Positions 16,628 through 25,503 of a DNA stretch of 64,000 bases are shown here, piece after piece; position 1 is the stretch's first letter; every line of letters starts with the position of its first letter. The notes under the pieces are model-generated. The model saw only the letters and a program-made list of their open reading frames with translations. It had not been told where the DNA came from and ran no database searches. The position numbers and the translations under genes were made by a program. Source of the stretch: Clostridia bacterium (GTDB lineage: Bacteria > Bacillota > Clostridia > Lachnospirales > Lachnospiraceae); assembly GCA_003249225.1 (NCBI GenBank), contig QKJQ01000022.1, forward strand, positions 90,121 to 154,120, written 5' to 3'.

Positions 16628-17992
16628 TCAATTCCCCCTGTAATCCAGCTTTTTAAGGATTTTTGGAAATAGTATCATAAAAATTATTGTGCATAGAGTC
16701 GCCGCAGTCGCATCCGCAATGGATTCTGCCAGATAAACGCCATTGACTCCGATAATCGGTGACAGAATGAAAACAAGCGGAATCAACAGAAATACTTTCC
16801 GTAGAAGTGCAATGAACAAAGAGACTTTAGCCTGTCCAAGCGCAACGAACATGTTCTGGCAGGCTCTCTGTAAACCAAATACCATCATTCCGGTCAGGAA
16901 AAACGGCATAACTCTTTCAACGGTGCGAATTAATTCCGGATCACTGGTAAACATTCCTGCGACCACTGACGGAAATAAAAGAATCAAGAGTATCAGAAGA
17001 AAATTAAAGGATGCCATGATGGTTATCATGATCTTAAATCCTTCCTTAACACGCTTTTTATCTCCGTGCCCATAATTATAACTAATAATTGGTGCCGTTC
17101 CCTGCCCAAATCCAATAAGCGGCGCACCTGCGATCTGCATGGCGCTCTGCATGACTGTCAGAGCACTGACGTAGATGTCTCCATAATGGACCAGTGTCCC
17201 ATTCATAATGAAACCAATCAGGCTTTCGGTAATTGACATAATAAACGGTGAAACACCAAGCGCAGCAATCGATCCAATGATTCGAAAATCAGGAAGCTTT
17301 CGCTGAACACGGATACGAAGTGTCGCCCGTTTTGAAAATAGGAAAGATAGTACCCATAAAGCGCTGAAGAACTGTGCGATTACGGTTGCCAGCGCTGCTC
17401 CAGCCACTCCCATATGAAAGCCAAAGATGAAAAGGGGATCGAGTAGTATATTCAGCGCAGCTCCCATCATGACCGAAACCATGGCAACTTTTGGCCTTCC
17501 CTGTGCGCTGATAAAGCTGTTCAGACCAATGGAAGTCTGTACGAATAGTGTGCCGGTCAGATAGATCTTCAGGTACTGCATTCCATATCCGATTGTCTGA
17601 TCGGAGGCTCCGGTAAGACGGAGGATCGGTTCCATGAATACATAGGAAACCGTTGTCATGATGATAGTAAAAAAGATCAGCATGAGAAAACCATTTTCTA
17701 GTATCTTTTCTGCTTTCTTTCTGTCGCCAGCCCCAAGAGCAATGGAAGCAAGCGGTGGTCCCCCTCCTCCAACGATCATGGAAAAGGCAGAAATCATTAT
17801 AATAATCGAGTTGGTAACACCAACACCTGCCAATGCATCCGTCCCAATTCCTGCAATATGCCCAATGTATATACGGTCAACAATGCCGTATAATAAATTG
17901 ACCAGTTGTGCTGCCACCGCCGGTATTGACATGCGGAATATCAACGGCAGCATTTTCATGGTACCAAGCTGTTCTTCATAGTTCTGACCCAA
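16628..17992 (-). CDS. MATE family multidrug/toxin exporter
   Basis: A 454-residue membrane protein with about twelve hydrophobic helices. Seen: IPAVAAQLVNLLYGIVDRIYIGHIAG, typical of the N-terminal MATE half, the FISAQGRPK loop and APLIGFGQGTAPIISYNYGHGDKKRVKEG at the start of the second half. It would export organic cations or toxic compounds in exchange for Na+ or H+. The annotated start is TTG after AGAGGACAGG. It is first in an operon with the two-component system and so may remove the compound that system senses (inference). Confidence 0.93.
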   Translation of the reverse strand: MGQNYEEQLGTMKMLPLIFRMSIPAVAAQLVNLLYGIVDRIYIGHIAGIGTDALAGVGVTNSIIIMISAFSMIVGGGGPPLASIALGAGDRKKAEKILENGFLMLIFFTIIMTTVSYVFMEPILRLTGASDQTIGYGMQYLKIYLTGTLFVQTSIGLNSFISAQGRPKVAMVSVMMGAALNILLDPLFIFGFHMGVAGAALATVIAQFFSALWVLSFLFSKRATLRIRVQRKLPDFRIIGSIAALGVSPFIMSITESLIGFIMNGTLVHYGDIYVSALTVMQSAMQIAGAPLIGFGQGTAPIISYNYGHGDKKRVKEGFKIMITIMASFNFLLILLILLFPSVVAGMFTSDPELIRTVERVMPFFLTGMMVFGLQRACQNMFVALGQAKVSLFIALLRKVFLLIPLVFILSPIIGVNGVYLAESIADATAATLCTIIFMILFPKILKKLDYRGN

Positions 17993-18104
17993 AATCCTGT
18001 CCTCTTTTTCTTTCCGTACTTATGTTTTCTGTCTTCCCAGTTACTGCTCTTTTAACCCCAGGACTTTTTTGTCCAGTTCGTTTTCTCTCTTGTCCCGGGG
18101 ATTT

Positions 18105-18893
18105 TTATTTACATTCCTTTCCATACACTTCGATCTGCGTTAATGCCGGGAAGGGGGACGGATCGTCTGCTTTGATCAATTCTTTCAAAACAAGCCATTC
18201 AATTGTTCTTTCTTTGATTGAAAAAATATGAGGCATGCTGCTTTTCTCCATGGAAAGCACTTCTTTAGAACCATCTGAAAACTCGATGGTTGCCTGCTTC
18301 CACCAGTTATCATGCGGGAAGTCAGCTCTTGTGTATAAAACGACCTGATCAATTGTGACCCTACGGCCAAAATCAAGCTTCATCTCTGCATCATCCTGAC
18401 GATTAATGCCCCAGGATTCATAGGGCCAGTTTCCATGTGAAAGATTAGCTTTTACACCATCAATTGCATTTCTTGCTGCAAAGACTGCTTCGCCCCTTGT
18501 CTCAACATTCGCTGTTACATGAGGGTAACAGCCCTGTAAGGTATGCTGGTCGGCAACATTGAAAGCAAGATTCCTGTAACTTTCTATTTCGCTATCTTTT
18601 GCGATTCTTGCTGTCAAATAATGACGATCACCAGCAAAAACTTTCGGTGAATAACTGATCCTTTTTTCTCCGAACGGAATCTGGTATACAAGCTCTTTCT
18701 CTGTTGTATAGACAAAGGCCTGACCCAAGGCATCATCTACCTGCCAGAATACTGAATGATTTATCTCTTCCTGCTGTAGAATTATCTTATCCCCTTCTTT
18801 ATATTCGGATGAATATACAAGAATTACTTCATCCGCAGAGCTGGCAGAACAAAGCACTTCTCCGTCTGCACTAACCACCTTTAATGTCAACAT
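18105..18893 (-). CDS. Carbohydrate-binding-like (discoidin-type) protein of unknown role
   Basis: A 262-residue soluble protein without signal peptide. The C-terminal half has LSHGNWPYESWGINRQDDAE, then KLDFGRRVTIDQVVLYTRAD and DNWWKQATIEFSDGS, the pattern of an F5/8 type C-like beta-sandwich that binds sugars. The N-terminal half is a different beta-rich region. ATG at 18893 has AAAGGAG about ten bases before it. Similar proteins occur in Lachnospiraceae as intracellular carbohydrate-binding proteins near glycosidase genes. No clear operon partner here; the MATE gene follows on the same strand. Confidence 0.6.
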   Translation of the reverse strand: MLTLKVVSADGEVLCSASSADEVILVYSSEYKEGDKIILQQEEINHSVFWQVDDALGQAFVYTTEKELVYQIPFGEKRISYSPKVFAGDRHYLTARIAKDSEIESYRNLAFNVADQHTLQGCYPHVTANVETRGEAVFAARNAIDGVKANLSHGNWPYESWGINRQDDAEMKLDFGRRVTIDQVVLYTRADFPHDNWWKQATIEFSDGSKEVLSMEKSSMPHIFSIKERTIEWLVLKELIKADDPSPFPALTQIEVYGKECK

Positions 18894-19237
18894 ATGCTGC
18901 TGGCTCCTTTCCTGCTGTAAAAGATTTTTATATCACTATCCTATTACGATATGACAATTAATGCAATGAAAATGCCTAGGATTCTTTATTATAAAATTAT
19001 CTGCTTCTATTTCTTACAACCTTTTGTTGCTTCATGCGATTTCTTACATGCCGGATCAGGTTACTAAAGTTGTTACTATGAGGTATAGGGTTCGATACAT
19101 ATAATACGTACAGTCAACTTATCCGCAGTAACAATAAATAACTATGCATACATCAAACAAGCCCTCTGTTTAGGATTAGAAAACAGGCCCTCTGTCAAAT
19201 GCATTGACAAAGGGCCTGAAGTTAACTTTTTATTTTT
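18894..19237. other. Intergenic gap with terminator at its left-gene end
   Basis: This 344 bp gap holds the upstream region of the 18105-18893 gene and, near 19185-19218, the terminator of the FMN-binding protein gene (separate entry). GCCCTCTGT occurs twice (19161 and 19187). No ORF with a ribosome binding site is seen. Confidence 0.6.
19185..19218 (-). terminator. Terminator of the apbE / FMN-binding protein operon
   Basis: AGGCCCTCTGTCAA and TTGACAAAGGGCCT make a 14-bp stem with one wobble. On the minus strand the stem is followed by GTTTTC. It lies 20 bp beyond the stop at 19238. Confidence 0.85.
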
Positions 19238-21118
19238 TTAGCGGCGATGTCCACCGAAAGATGTACTGTTCGGATTCGTAAAGGACAGATTCAGTGCATC
19301 CGCTACTGCTTCAATGATACCATTGCTGCTGAAGGTAGCTCCGGAAACTGTATTCACATTGATTCCCTGCGTACTGATAATGTTGGAAGTCACAGTGCTG
19401 TAAGCACGGTTAAAATAAGGTGCATCATCCTGATAGGAGATCACGGTAATATCTGTGATTTCGCCACCTTCTACTGTTACGGAAACGGTTGTCGTGCCGC
19501 GGAAGCCGGTACCGGAGCCGGTATACGTTCCATCCGTATATAAACCGGTTGAAGCTGCAGTAGGTGTCGGGGCAGTTGTGGCTGTAGGTGCTATTGTTGC
19601 AGTAGGCGCCGTTGTGGCTGTAGGTGCTGTTGTTTCGGTAGGAGAAGCAGTTGCTGCGGGGGTGGAAGTCGCTGCTGAATCCGTTGGCGTAGCGGTTGCG
19701 GTCTCTGTTGAGGAAGGACTTTCTGTCGGTGTCTGTGTTGCTGCAGCAGCCTCTGTCGTCTCAACTGCTGATGAAGTATCGGTTGTTGATGTTGCGTTAT
19801 CGGATGTGCCAAGCGTTGTGCTGTCTGTTGTTCCATCCGTCGTAACATCCGTACTCGATGAATCTGCTGCTATTGTGAGTTCAGCTCCGCTCAGTGCATC
19901 GGCAACTGCATTGATAATACCATTGCTGCTGAAGGTTGCTCCGGATACTGTACTGACATCTACACTCTGTGTATCAATAATTTCAGCAATGATGGAAGCT
20001 TCTGCACGAATAAAGTATTCTCTGTCATCATTGTAGGATACGACTGTAATATCAGTTATATAACCATTTTCTACGGTTACGGATACCTTTGTTGTTCCAC
20101 GGAAACCGGAACCGGAACCAGTGTAGGTTCCATCTGCATAGAGGCCGGTATCTTCGCTTGCAGTGGACGTATCGCTGCCTGCAGTTGCTGTTGTATCACC
20201 AGAAGATGCGATTTCTGTCAGCAATTCAGGGATTGAAGTAGCCACGGTAGCGGAGGTAGCTTCTGATGTTGAGACAGAGGATGCAAGTGTACCGACATAA
20301 ACCAGTCCGGAAATTGCGACCACGGATGCGGCGGCAGCTACAGCAGGTGTTGGATTCGCTTTTACATTTTCTCTCGGACACACGTCAACGCATTCGAAAC
20401 AATTAATACATTCACCAGACGTTACTTTATCATATTTATAAAGTGGTATTCCCATGGAACAATTTCTGGTACAGATCTTGCAGGCACCGCATTTTTCACG
20501 ATTCTTTTTTATATGGAAGAAACGTGCTTTGGATGTGACGGCGAACACGGCTCCAAGCGGGCACACATAGCGGCAAAAAAATCGTTCAATAAAAAGAGAG
20601 CCAACGATAATAAGAAGCAGCAGCAATCCGCCGATGGAGATCAGATAACTTGCAGAAGGCCAGTTCCCAATGCTTGCATACATACCAAAAATTGTCCATG
20701 GACTAGCCAGACTGCTGATTGATACGACCTCAAAGCCCCAGATAAAGATAACAATAAAACCAAGAAGTATATATTTAAATGATTTTAATATCCGGTCTGC
20801 TTTTTCACTGGGTCTGAATTTCAATTTCAGAGTCTTCTTTGAGATGAACCATAACAGGTCACCCATGGCACCAAAGCTGCAAAGGAATCCGCAGAAGAAA
20901 CGGCCCATGAATACGGTGACTAATAACACACCCATTAGCAAAAGAATGGAACCAGCTTGTGCTCCTATCGTAAAGCTTCCGTCTTTCACCGATACAAAGA
21001 GATCTTTGATTGCGTAAAATGCTGATACAAATAATCCAGGCATTACAAGAAATGCCAACGTCTGAACTACTCTTCGAAAAATGTGTACTGCTGATATTTT
21101 TTTCTTTTTACTGCTCAT
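19238..21118 (-). CDS. NapH-like 4Fe-4S membrane protein fused to two FMN-binding domains
   Basis: A 626-residue electron-transfer protein. In order (ORF-track numbering): about six TM helices; membrane cysteine motifs CGFLCSFGAMGD (80-91) and CRYVCPLGA (186-194) as in NapH/RnfH-type proteins; two ferredoxin clusters, CGACKICTRNC (214-224) and CINCFECVDVCP (241-252); a further TM at about 263-284; FMN_bind domain 1 (about 329-412); a Thr/Ala/Pro/Ser linker with APTATTAPTAT repeats; and FMN_bind domain 2 (about 529-612), exactly 200 residues on. Both FMN domains carry TVSGATFSS, where a threonine is flavinylated by ApbE. ATG at 21118 is preferred to a TTG at 21130. It overlaps apbE by 11 bases. 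It would pass electrons from cytoplasmic ferredoxin across the membrane to extracytoplasmic flavins. Confidence 0.93.
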   Translation of the reverse strand: MSSKKKKISAVHIFRRVVQTLAFLVMPGLFVSAFYAIKDLFVSVKDGSFTIGAQAGSILLLMGVLLVTVFMGRFFCGFLCSFGAMGDLLWFISKKTLKLKFRPSEKADRILKSFKYILLGFIVIFIWGFEVVSISSLASPWTIFGMYASIGNWPSASYLISIGGLLLLLIIVGSLFIERFFCRYVCPLGAVFAVTSKARFFHIKKNREKCGACKICTRNCSMGIPLYKYDKVTSGECINCFECVDVCPRENVKANPTPAVAAAASVVAISGLVYVGTLASSVSTSEATSATVATSIPELLTEIASSGDTTATAGSDTSTASEDTGLYADGTYTGSGSGFRGTTKVSVTVENGYITDITVVSYNDDREYFIRAEASIIAEIIDTQSVDVSTVSGATFSSNGIINAVADALSGAELTIAADSSSTDVTTDGTTDSTTLGTSDNATSTTDTSSAVETTEAAAATQTPTESPSSTETATATPTDSAATSTPAATASPTETTAPTATTAPTATIAPTATTAPTPTAASTGLYTDGTYTGSGTGFRGTTTVSVTVEGGEITDITVISYQDDAPYFNRAYSTVTSNIISTQGINVNTVSGATFSSNGIIEAVADALNLSFTNPNSTSFGGHRR

Positions 21119-22121
21119 AAGAATAACCAACCCTTTCTGCGCCCTCTTTTTCTCCGGGCTTATCTATTGTAAACCGATCTCTGATTCCTTCTGTTATAAA
21201 GATTTCACCGGCACCGGTAATAAAAATTCCATCTGCTTTACAGTCTTTCAGTACAGACATTCCCTTTTCTAATCCAAGCAGAATAAAAATCGTAGCAAGT
21301 GCATCCAGATCCATTGCAGAATTTCCGATCAAGGTTGCACTGATCAATCCGGCATCTGCCGGATAGCCAGTCTTTGGATGCAGTATATGATGATAGCGGA
21401 TGCCATTCTTCATAAAGTATTTCTCGTAGACTCCGGAAGTAACAACCGCAGCGTCCTTAATAAAAAGTGTTCCAAAGGACGACATTTTATCATATGGTGA
21501 CTGAATACCAACATTTCTTGGTGTCTCGTTATTATCATTACCCTGATCTACAGAGATAACGGTACCTCCAAAATTGATCAGCGCATCGGTTATACCATGC
21601 TGTATAAGGATGCTTTTTGTTTTGTCTGCTGCATACCCTTTTGCGATACCGCCAAGATCTATACTTTGTCCATGCTTTTCAAGTGCTATCCGGTATGGTT
21701 TTGTATACATCTTTATCGACTCCCATGAAATGAGTTTTTGCGCTTCTTTGATCTTTGAATCGTCAGGTATGTATTCCTGCCTTTTCCCGATGCTCCAAAG
21801 TCTTGACAGAACACCTGAGGTGATATCAAAGGCGCCTTCTGATAACCTTGAAAAGTATATGGCGCGTTCAATGATTCGAAACGTATCTTCCGAAACTTCC
21901 ACGGGATGTTCTCCTGCCGAATGATTGACCCTTGAGATCTCACTGTCTTCCTTAAAAACAGAAAGACGGTCATCCATTGATAGTACATATGCTTTGCATT
22001 CATTCAGACATTCTATTATTTCCGCTTCTTTGCTTTCCAAATATCGCAGGGAAATGGTATTCGCTGTTCCCAGTGCAAAAAAAGTTTTTTGTATATTCTT
22101 CACTTTGTCACTCAATCGCAT
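21108..22121 (-). CDS. apbE: ApbE-type FAD:protein FMN transferase
   Basis: A 337-residue enzyme that transfers FMN from FAD to a Thr/Ser of FMN-binding domains, Mg2+-dependent. Seen: the FAITSG-like FDITSGVLSRLWSIGK segment, SIDLGGIAKGYAADK, NFGGTVIS and HHILHPKTGYPAD. No lipobox or clear signal peptide is seen, although family members usually act outside the membrane. GTG at 22124 or ATG at 22121, both after AGGACAGG. The stop lies inside the start region of the downstream FMN-domain protein, its evident substrate. Promoter with direct repeats at 22147-22180. Confidence 0.95.
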   Translation of the reverse strand: MRLSDKVKNIQKTFFALGTANTISLRYLESKEAEIIECLNECKAYVLSMDDRLSVFKEDSEISRVNHSAGEHPVEVSEDTFRIIERAIYFSRLSEGAFDITSGVLSRLWSIGKRQEYIPDDSKIKEAQKLISWESIKMYTKPYRIALEKHGQSIDLGGIAKGYAADKTKSILIQHGITDALINFGGTVISVDQGNDNNETPRNVGIQSPYDKMSSFGTLFIKDAAVVTSGVYEKYFMKNGIRYHHILHPKTGYPADAGLISATLIGNSAMDLDALATIFILLGLEKGMSVLKDCKADGIFITGAGEIFITEGIRDRFTIDKPGEKEGAERVGYSYEQ

Positions 22122-22146
22122 CACCTGTCCTGTTTTTGATATATGT

Positions 22147-22180
22147 ATTGTATCGTTCGAAAATTAAAGAAACATTAAAG
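22147..22180 (-). promoter_or_regulatory. Response-regulator box and -10 for the apbE operon
   Basis: Minus strand CTTTAAT-GTTT-CTTTAAT (22163-22180), then 10 bp, then TACAAT (22147-22152). The same seven-base half-sites with the same four-base and ten-base spacings occur in front of the response regulator gene at 24500-24533. This is the signature of an OmpR-type activated promoter lacking a -35. Confidence 0.75.
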
Positions 22181-22304
22181 CTTTCGCCGATTCTATGAAC
22201 ATATTGTGAATTCTTACTGTCAGAAAGCAAAAGAACTGCGTGATATGAAAATGCCATATTATAATACAGCTTCTCAGGGTATCGTACGCAGTTCATGTTT
22301 TTGC

Positions 22305-23774
22305 TTATAATGCAGGCAGTGTAATCGTAAAGGTGGTGCCTTGACCCAGCTGACTCTCAGCCCGGACTTCACCGTTATGTGCTCTTGCGATCCATTGTAC
22401 CATGGACAGACCAAGTCCCATGCTGTTGTTCGCAGCATTTCTGGAAGGATCCACCTGATAAAAACGGTCCCAGATCTTATTCAGGTTTTCTGTTGCTATA
22501 CCAATTCCGTCATCTGTCACCGTAAGAATGATCTTGTCTTTATCTCTATATAAATGAACGTCCAGATGACCGTTTTTCTTTCCATATTTTACACCGTTGT
22601 CAATCAGATTCATCAGAAGACGCATCAACAGGGTCTCATCTCCCCAAACAAACAGAGCCGGGCTGATATCTTCTGTGATGGTAATATTTTTAAGATCCAA
22701 TACTTCTCTCTGATTCTCTGTTACGATCTCAGCAAGCTCGCTTATGTTTATCTGTTCAAAATTCAGGTTTTTTCCTTCGTGTTCGGCGCGTGCCAGCATC
22801 AAAAGCTGGGATATCAGCGAGGACATCTTTTTCCCTTGTCCCATGATCTTTTCAATGGCTTCTTTCGCTTCTTCAAGCGTTGAAGCATTTTCCAAAGCAA
22901 ACTCACATTGTGAAAGGATAACGGACGTTGGCGTGCGTAGCTCATGAGAAGCATCTGAGGTAAACTGTTTTTCTTTTTCAAATGCTCCTTCCAGGCGATC
23001 AAACATCCGGTCAAACGCGTGGGCAAGTGCATGGATTTCATCCGTTCCTTCACCAAGACTGATTCTCTGAGATAAATTCTGACTCTCACCAATTCTCTCT
23101 GCTGCCTCAATAATCTTATTGATTGGACGAAAGGCACGATAGATCAGCAAGTATCCGCCAAGCCCAAAAAGGACAATAAAGACCGGCAGACCAAACAGAA
23201 AAAGCTTTAAAGACATTTCATACGTGCGGTATTCACCGTCACAGGATACAATACCACGAACCTGCAACTGCAATCCGGAAGAAAGTGTTATATTGATTGT
23301 GTATACATACCAGCTTTCGTCCTCTGATTTCACTTCCATTACACGCTTTTCTTCCTCTCGGCCAAAGCTTCCATCCCCGCTGAAATCAGACTTTGTCTTT
23401 CCTTCTTCCGACCCTTCTTCTGGCTTTTCTCCCAATTCATCGTACTCTGTAATGCTCATGCTTTCTACGAGATCTGAGGTTTCTTCGTTAAATGTAAAGC
23501 CATCCGGAACGGTGCCGCCAAGAAGATTTCCCTCTTCGTCATATACCACGATCGAAACACCATCGATACTATCGTCAAACTCATCTGTCATCCCACCAGC
23601 TTCATAGAGTGCAGCGGCGGCTGATTCAACTGTTTCTACTAACGCATTCTTGGCGTTATTCTTCACAACTCTGGTACTGACATTGGATAATACTGCGATT
23701 ACTCCTACCGTCAGTACTATCATAAAGGTAGTGAACCAGAGAGTGATGCGAAATTTAATGGATACTTTCTTCAT
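22305..23774 (-). CDS. Sensor histidine kinase (paired with regulator 23771-24445)
   Basis: A 489-residue kinase. TM about 11-31, extracytoplasmic sensor about 32-185 rich in Glu/Ser/Asp, TM about 190-212, HAMP with YRAFRPINKIIEAAERI, H-box FTSDASHELRTPTSVI, N-box LMNLIDNGVKYG, G1 TDDGIGIATE, F-box IWDRFYQVDPSRN, G2 NSMGLGLSMVQWIA. Its ATG overlaps the regulator stop by four bases. All catalytic boxes are intact. Signal unknown; its regulator seems to control the neighbouring flavin electron-transfer operon. Confidence 0.96.
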   Translation of the reverse strand: MKKVSIKFRITLWFTTFMIVLTVGVIAVLSNVSTRVVKNNAKNALVETVESAAAALYEAGGMTDEFDDSIDGVSIVVYDEEGNLLGGTVPDGFTFNEETSDLVESMSITEYDELGEKPEEGSEEGKTKSDFSGDGSFGREEEKRVMEVKSEDESWYVYTINITLSSGLQLQVRGIVSCDGEYRTYEMSLKLFLFGLPVFIVLFGLGGYLLIYRAFRPINKIIEAAERIGESQNLSQRISLGEGTDEIHALAHAFDRMFDRLEGAFEKEKQFTSDASHELRTPTSVILSQCEFALENASTLEEAKEAIEKIMGQGKKMSSLISQLLMLARAEHEGKNLNFEQINISELAEIVTENQREVLDLKNITITEDISPALFVWGDETLLMRLLMNLIDNGVKYGKKNGHLDVHLYRDKDKIILTVTDDGIGIATENLNKIWDRFYQVDPSRNAANNSMGLGLSMVQWIARAHNGEVRAESQLGQGTTFTITLPAL

Positions 23775-24445
23775 TCTCCCACCCGTAAAACATAACCAAC
23801 ACCTCTTACAGTCTGAATCAGCTTTGGTTCATGCCCTTCATCTATCTTTTTCCTGAGATAACGTATATAGACATCGACAACGTTGGAACCTCCATCGTAA
23901 TCATAATTCCATATATGATAGCTGATCTTGTCCCGCGACAGAACGATCCCGGCATTTCGAATCAGATATTCAAGGATTGCAAATTCCTTTGAAGAGACCG
24001 GGATGATCTCGTCATGTCTGGAAACCGTTCTGGCGTCACAGTCAACCACAAGATCTTCCAGTGTATATACATTTGAAACACTGGCGGTCGTGTGCCGCAG
24101 CATCACGCGTATTCTGGCCATCAGTTCATCAAAAGCAAATGGTTTTACGAGGTAGTCATCTGCGCCTGCATCAAGTCCGTTTACCCTGTCTTCTATGCTG
24201 TCCATAGCCGTCAAAAGTAACACAGGTGTCAGATTCTTCTCTGACCGGATCTTCTTTAGGAACTGGATTCCACTCATTCCCGGAAGCATGATGTCCAGAA
24301 TTACAACATCATATTCTGCCATCTGGAAATACTCCAGTGCAGTCATTCCGTCATAGCAGGAATCCACCGTATAATGCTCCAGTTCCAGCTTTTTCACGAT
24401 CAGTTCATTCAGATTCGGTTCATCTTCTACAACTAATATTCTCAC
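23771..24445 (-). CDS. OmpR-family response regulator
   Basis: A 224-residue regulator. The ORF track extends to 24643, but the GTG at 24445 has CAGGAG at eight-base spacing and gives the normal start VRILVVEDEP. Receiver: phospho-Asp in VVILDIMLPGMSG, Lys in YLVKPFAFDELMARI. Winged helix: SSKEFAILEYLIRN and YHIWNYDYDGGSNVVDVYIRYLRKK. It has its own promoter with the CTTTAAT repeat, identical in layout to that of apbE, so it is likely autoregulated and activates apbE and the FMN-domain protein. Confidence 0.96.
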   Translation of the reverse strand: MRILVVEDEPNLNELIVKKLELEHYTVDSCYDGMTALEYFQMAEYDVVILDIMLPGMSGIQFLKKIRSEKNLTPVLLLTAMDSIEDRVNGLDAGADDYLVKPFAFDELMARIRVMLRHTTASVSNVYTLEDLVVDCDARTVSRHDEIIPVSSKEFAILEYLIRNAGIVLSRDKISYHIWNYDYDGGSNVVDVYIRYLRKKIDEGHEPKLIQTVRGVGYVLRVGE

Positions 24446-24499
24446 CGTTCTCACTCCTGTTTTTTGGTAGGGCAGCGAAACTAAGCCCTTTTGACATTG

Positions 24500-24533
24500 A
24501 TGGTAGCACAGAAAGATTAAAGCACCATTAAAG
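24500..24533 (-). promoter_or_regulatory. Autoregulatory response-regulator box and -10
   Basis: Minus strand CTTTAAT-GGTG-CTTTAAT (24516-24533), then 10 bp, then TACCAT (24500-24505). It is upstream of the regulator GTG at 24445. Half-sites and spacings match the apbE promoter exactly; only the spacer letters differ. Confidence 0.75.
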
Positions 24534-24536
24534 TTT

Positions 24537-25385
24537 TCAAAATGGTACGGTATCGGGATCCATACCGGAACCTGCGAAGTACTCCATTGCATTAATTCGT
24601 TCCATATCCGCAGCATCAAGTTCAAAGTCAAATACTTGAGCATTTTCTTTGATTCTGGATGGTGTCACTGATTTTGGAAGCGGAATTGTCTTGTTCTGAA
24701 TACACCACCGGATGCAGACCTGTGCAACGGATTTTTTATATTTTGATGCAATCTCCAGTAACAAGGCATTCTCAAGCATCTTTCCGTTCCCAATCGGACT
24801 CCATGCCTCAACGGTTATTCCATTCTTTCTGCAAAAGGAGATCGTTTCTTCCTGCATAAGCCCAGGGTGGAACTCGATCTGATCAATCATCGGTTTTACT
24901 TCTGTACCAAGCAAAGCGTCCAGATGGTGAGGTTTAAAATTCGAAACGCCGATTGCTTTTATCCTTCCTTCTTTGTACAATTTTGTCATGGCACGCCAGG
25001 TGTCACGATTGATCTGTTCCCAGTTCTCAAACTGTGAATGGCTTGCCGGCCAGTGTATGAGATAAAGATCCAGATATTCCATCTGTAATTCCTGTAAAGT
25101 AACTTCAAAAGCGGCCAGTGTCTTGTCATATCCTCTGGAAGGGTTTCTTACTTTACTGGTAACAAAAATCTCATCTCTTGGTATACCGCTTTCCGCGATT
25201 GCTCTGCCGACACTTTTTTCATTGCCATACGCCGTTGCTGTATCTATGTGACGAAAACCACACAAAAGAGCGGTCTTCACAGCATTTTCTGCTGTATCTC
25301 CATCTGGGGCTTTCCATGTTCCAAATCCAACGCATGGTATTTTGTATCCATTTGCTAATGTATAGGTATCTGCTAATCTATTCAT
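24537..25385 (-). CDS. Aldo/keto reductase
   Basis: A 282-residue NADPH-dependent carbonyl reductase of the AKR5-like group. Seen: the catalytic set Asp (HIDTATAYGNE), Tyr in the same segment, Lys in VTSKVRN and His in YLIHWP, plus GVSNFKPHH and IPLPKSVTPSRIKEN for cofactor binding. ATG at 25385 has GGGAG before it. Separated from the upstream acetolactate synthase gene by a terminator, so it has its own transcript. Substrate unknown. Confidence 0.94.
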   Translation of the reverse strand: MNRLADTYTLANGYKIPCVGFGTWKAPDGDTAENAVKTALLCGFRHIDTATAYGNEKSVGRAIAESGIPRDEIFVTSKVRNPSRGYDKTLAAFEVTLQELQMEYLDLYLIHWPASHSQFENWEQINRDTWRAMTKLYKEGRIKAIGVSNFKPHHLDALLGTEVKPMIDQIEFHPGLMQEETISFCRKNGITVEAWSPIGNGKMLENALLLEIASKYKKSVAQVCIRWCIQNKTIPLPKSVTPSRIKENAQVFDFELDAADMERINAMEYFAGSGMDPDTVPF

Positions 25386-25444
25386 AGAAATCTCCCATCT
25401 TTTTTATTGTTTCTAAAACCAGTATACCACGTTGTCTAAAAACT

Positions 25445-25494
25445 GAAAATACTTCTTCAGGAAGCCGTTATAGTTTCCCAGAAGAAGTATTTTC
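25445..25494. terminator. Bidirectional-looking terminator after the acetolactate synthase gene
   Basis: GAAAATACTTCTTC and GAAGAAGTATTTTC make a perfect 14-bp stem with an inner GGAA/TTCC helix. U-rich tails follow on both strands. On the minus strand it ends the acetolactate synthase transcript. Confidence 0.85.
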
Positions 25495-25503
25495 TTTCTA
25501 TAA

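Noticed and set aside
19455-20036. 193-residue plus-strand ORF rich in Val/Ala/Ser
   Set aside because: Antisense shadow of the repetitive FMN-protein linker and domains; no ribosome binding site.
23771-24643. 66-residue N-terminal extension of the response regulator
   Set aside because: Runs into the aldo/keto reductase gene; GTG at 24445 has AGGAG and gives a standard receiver start.
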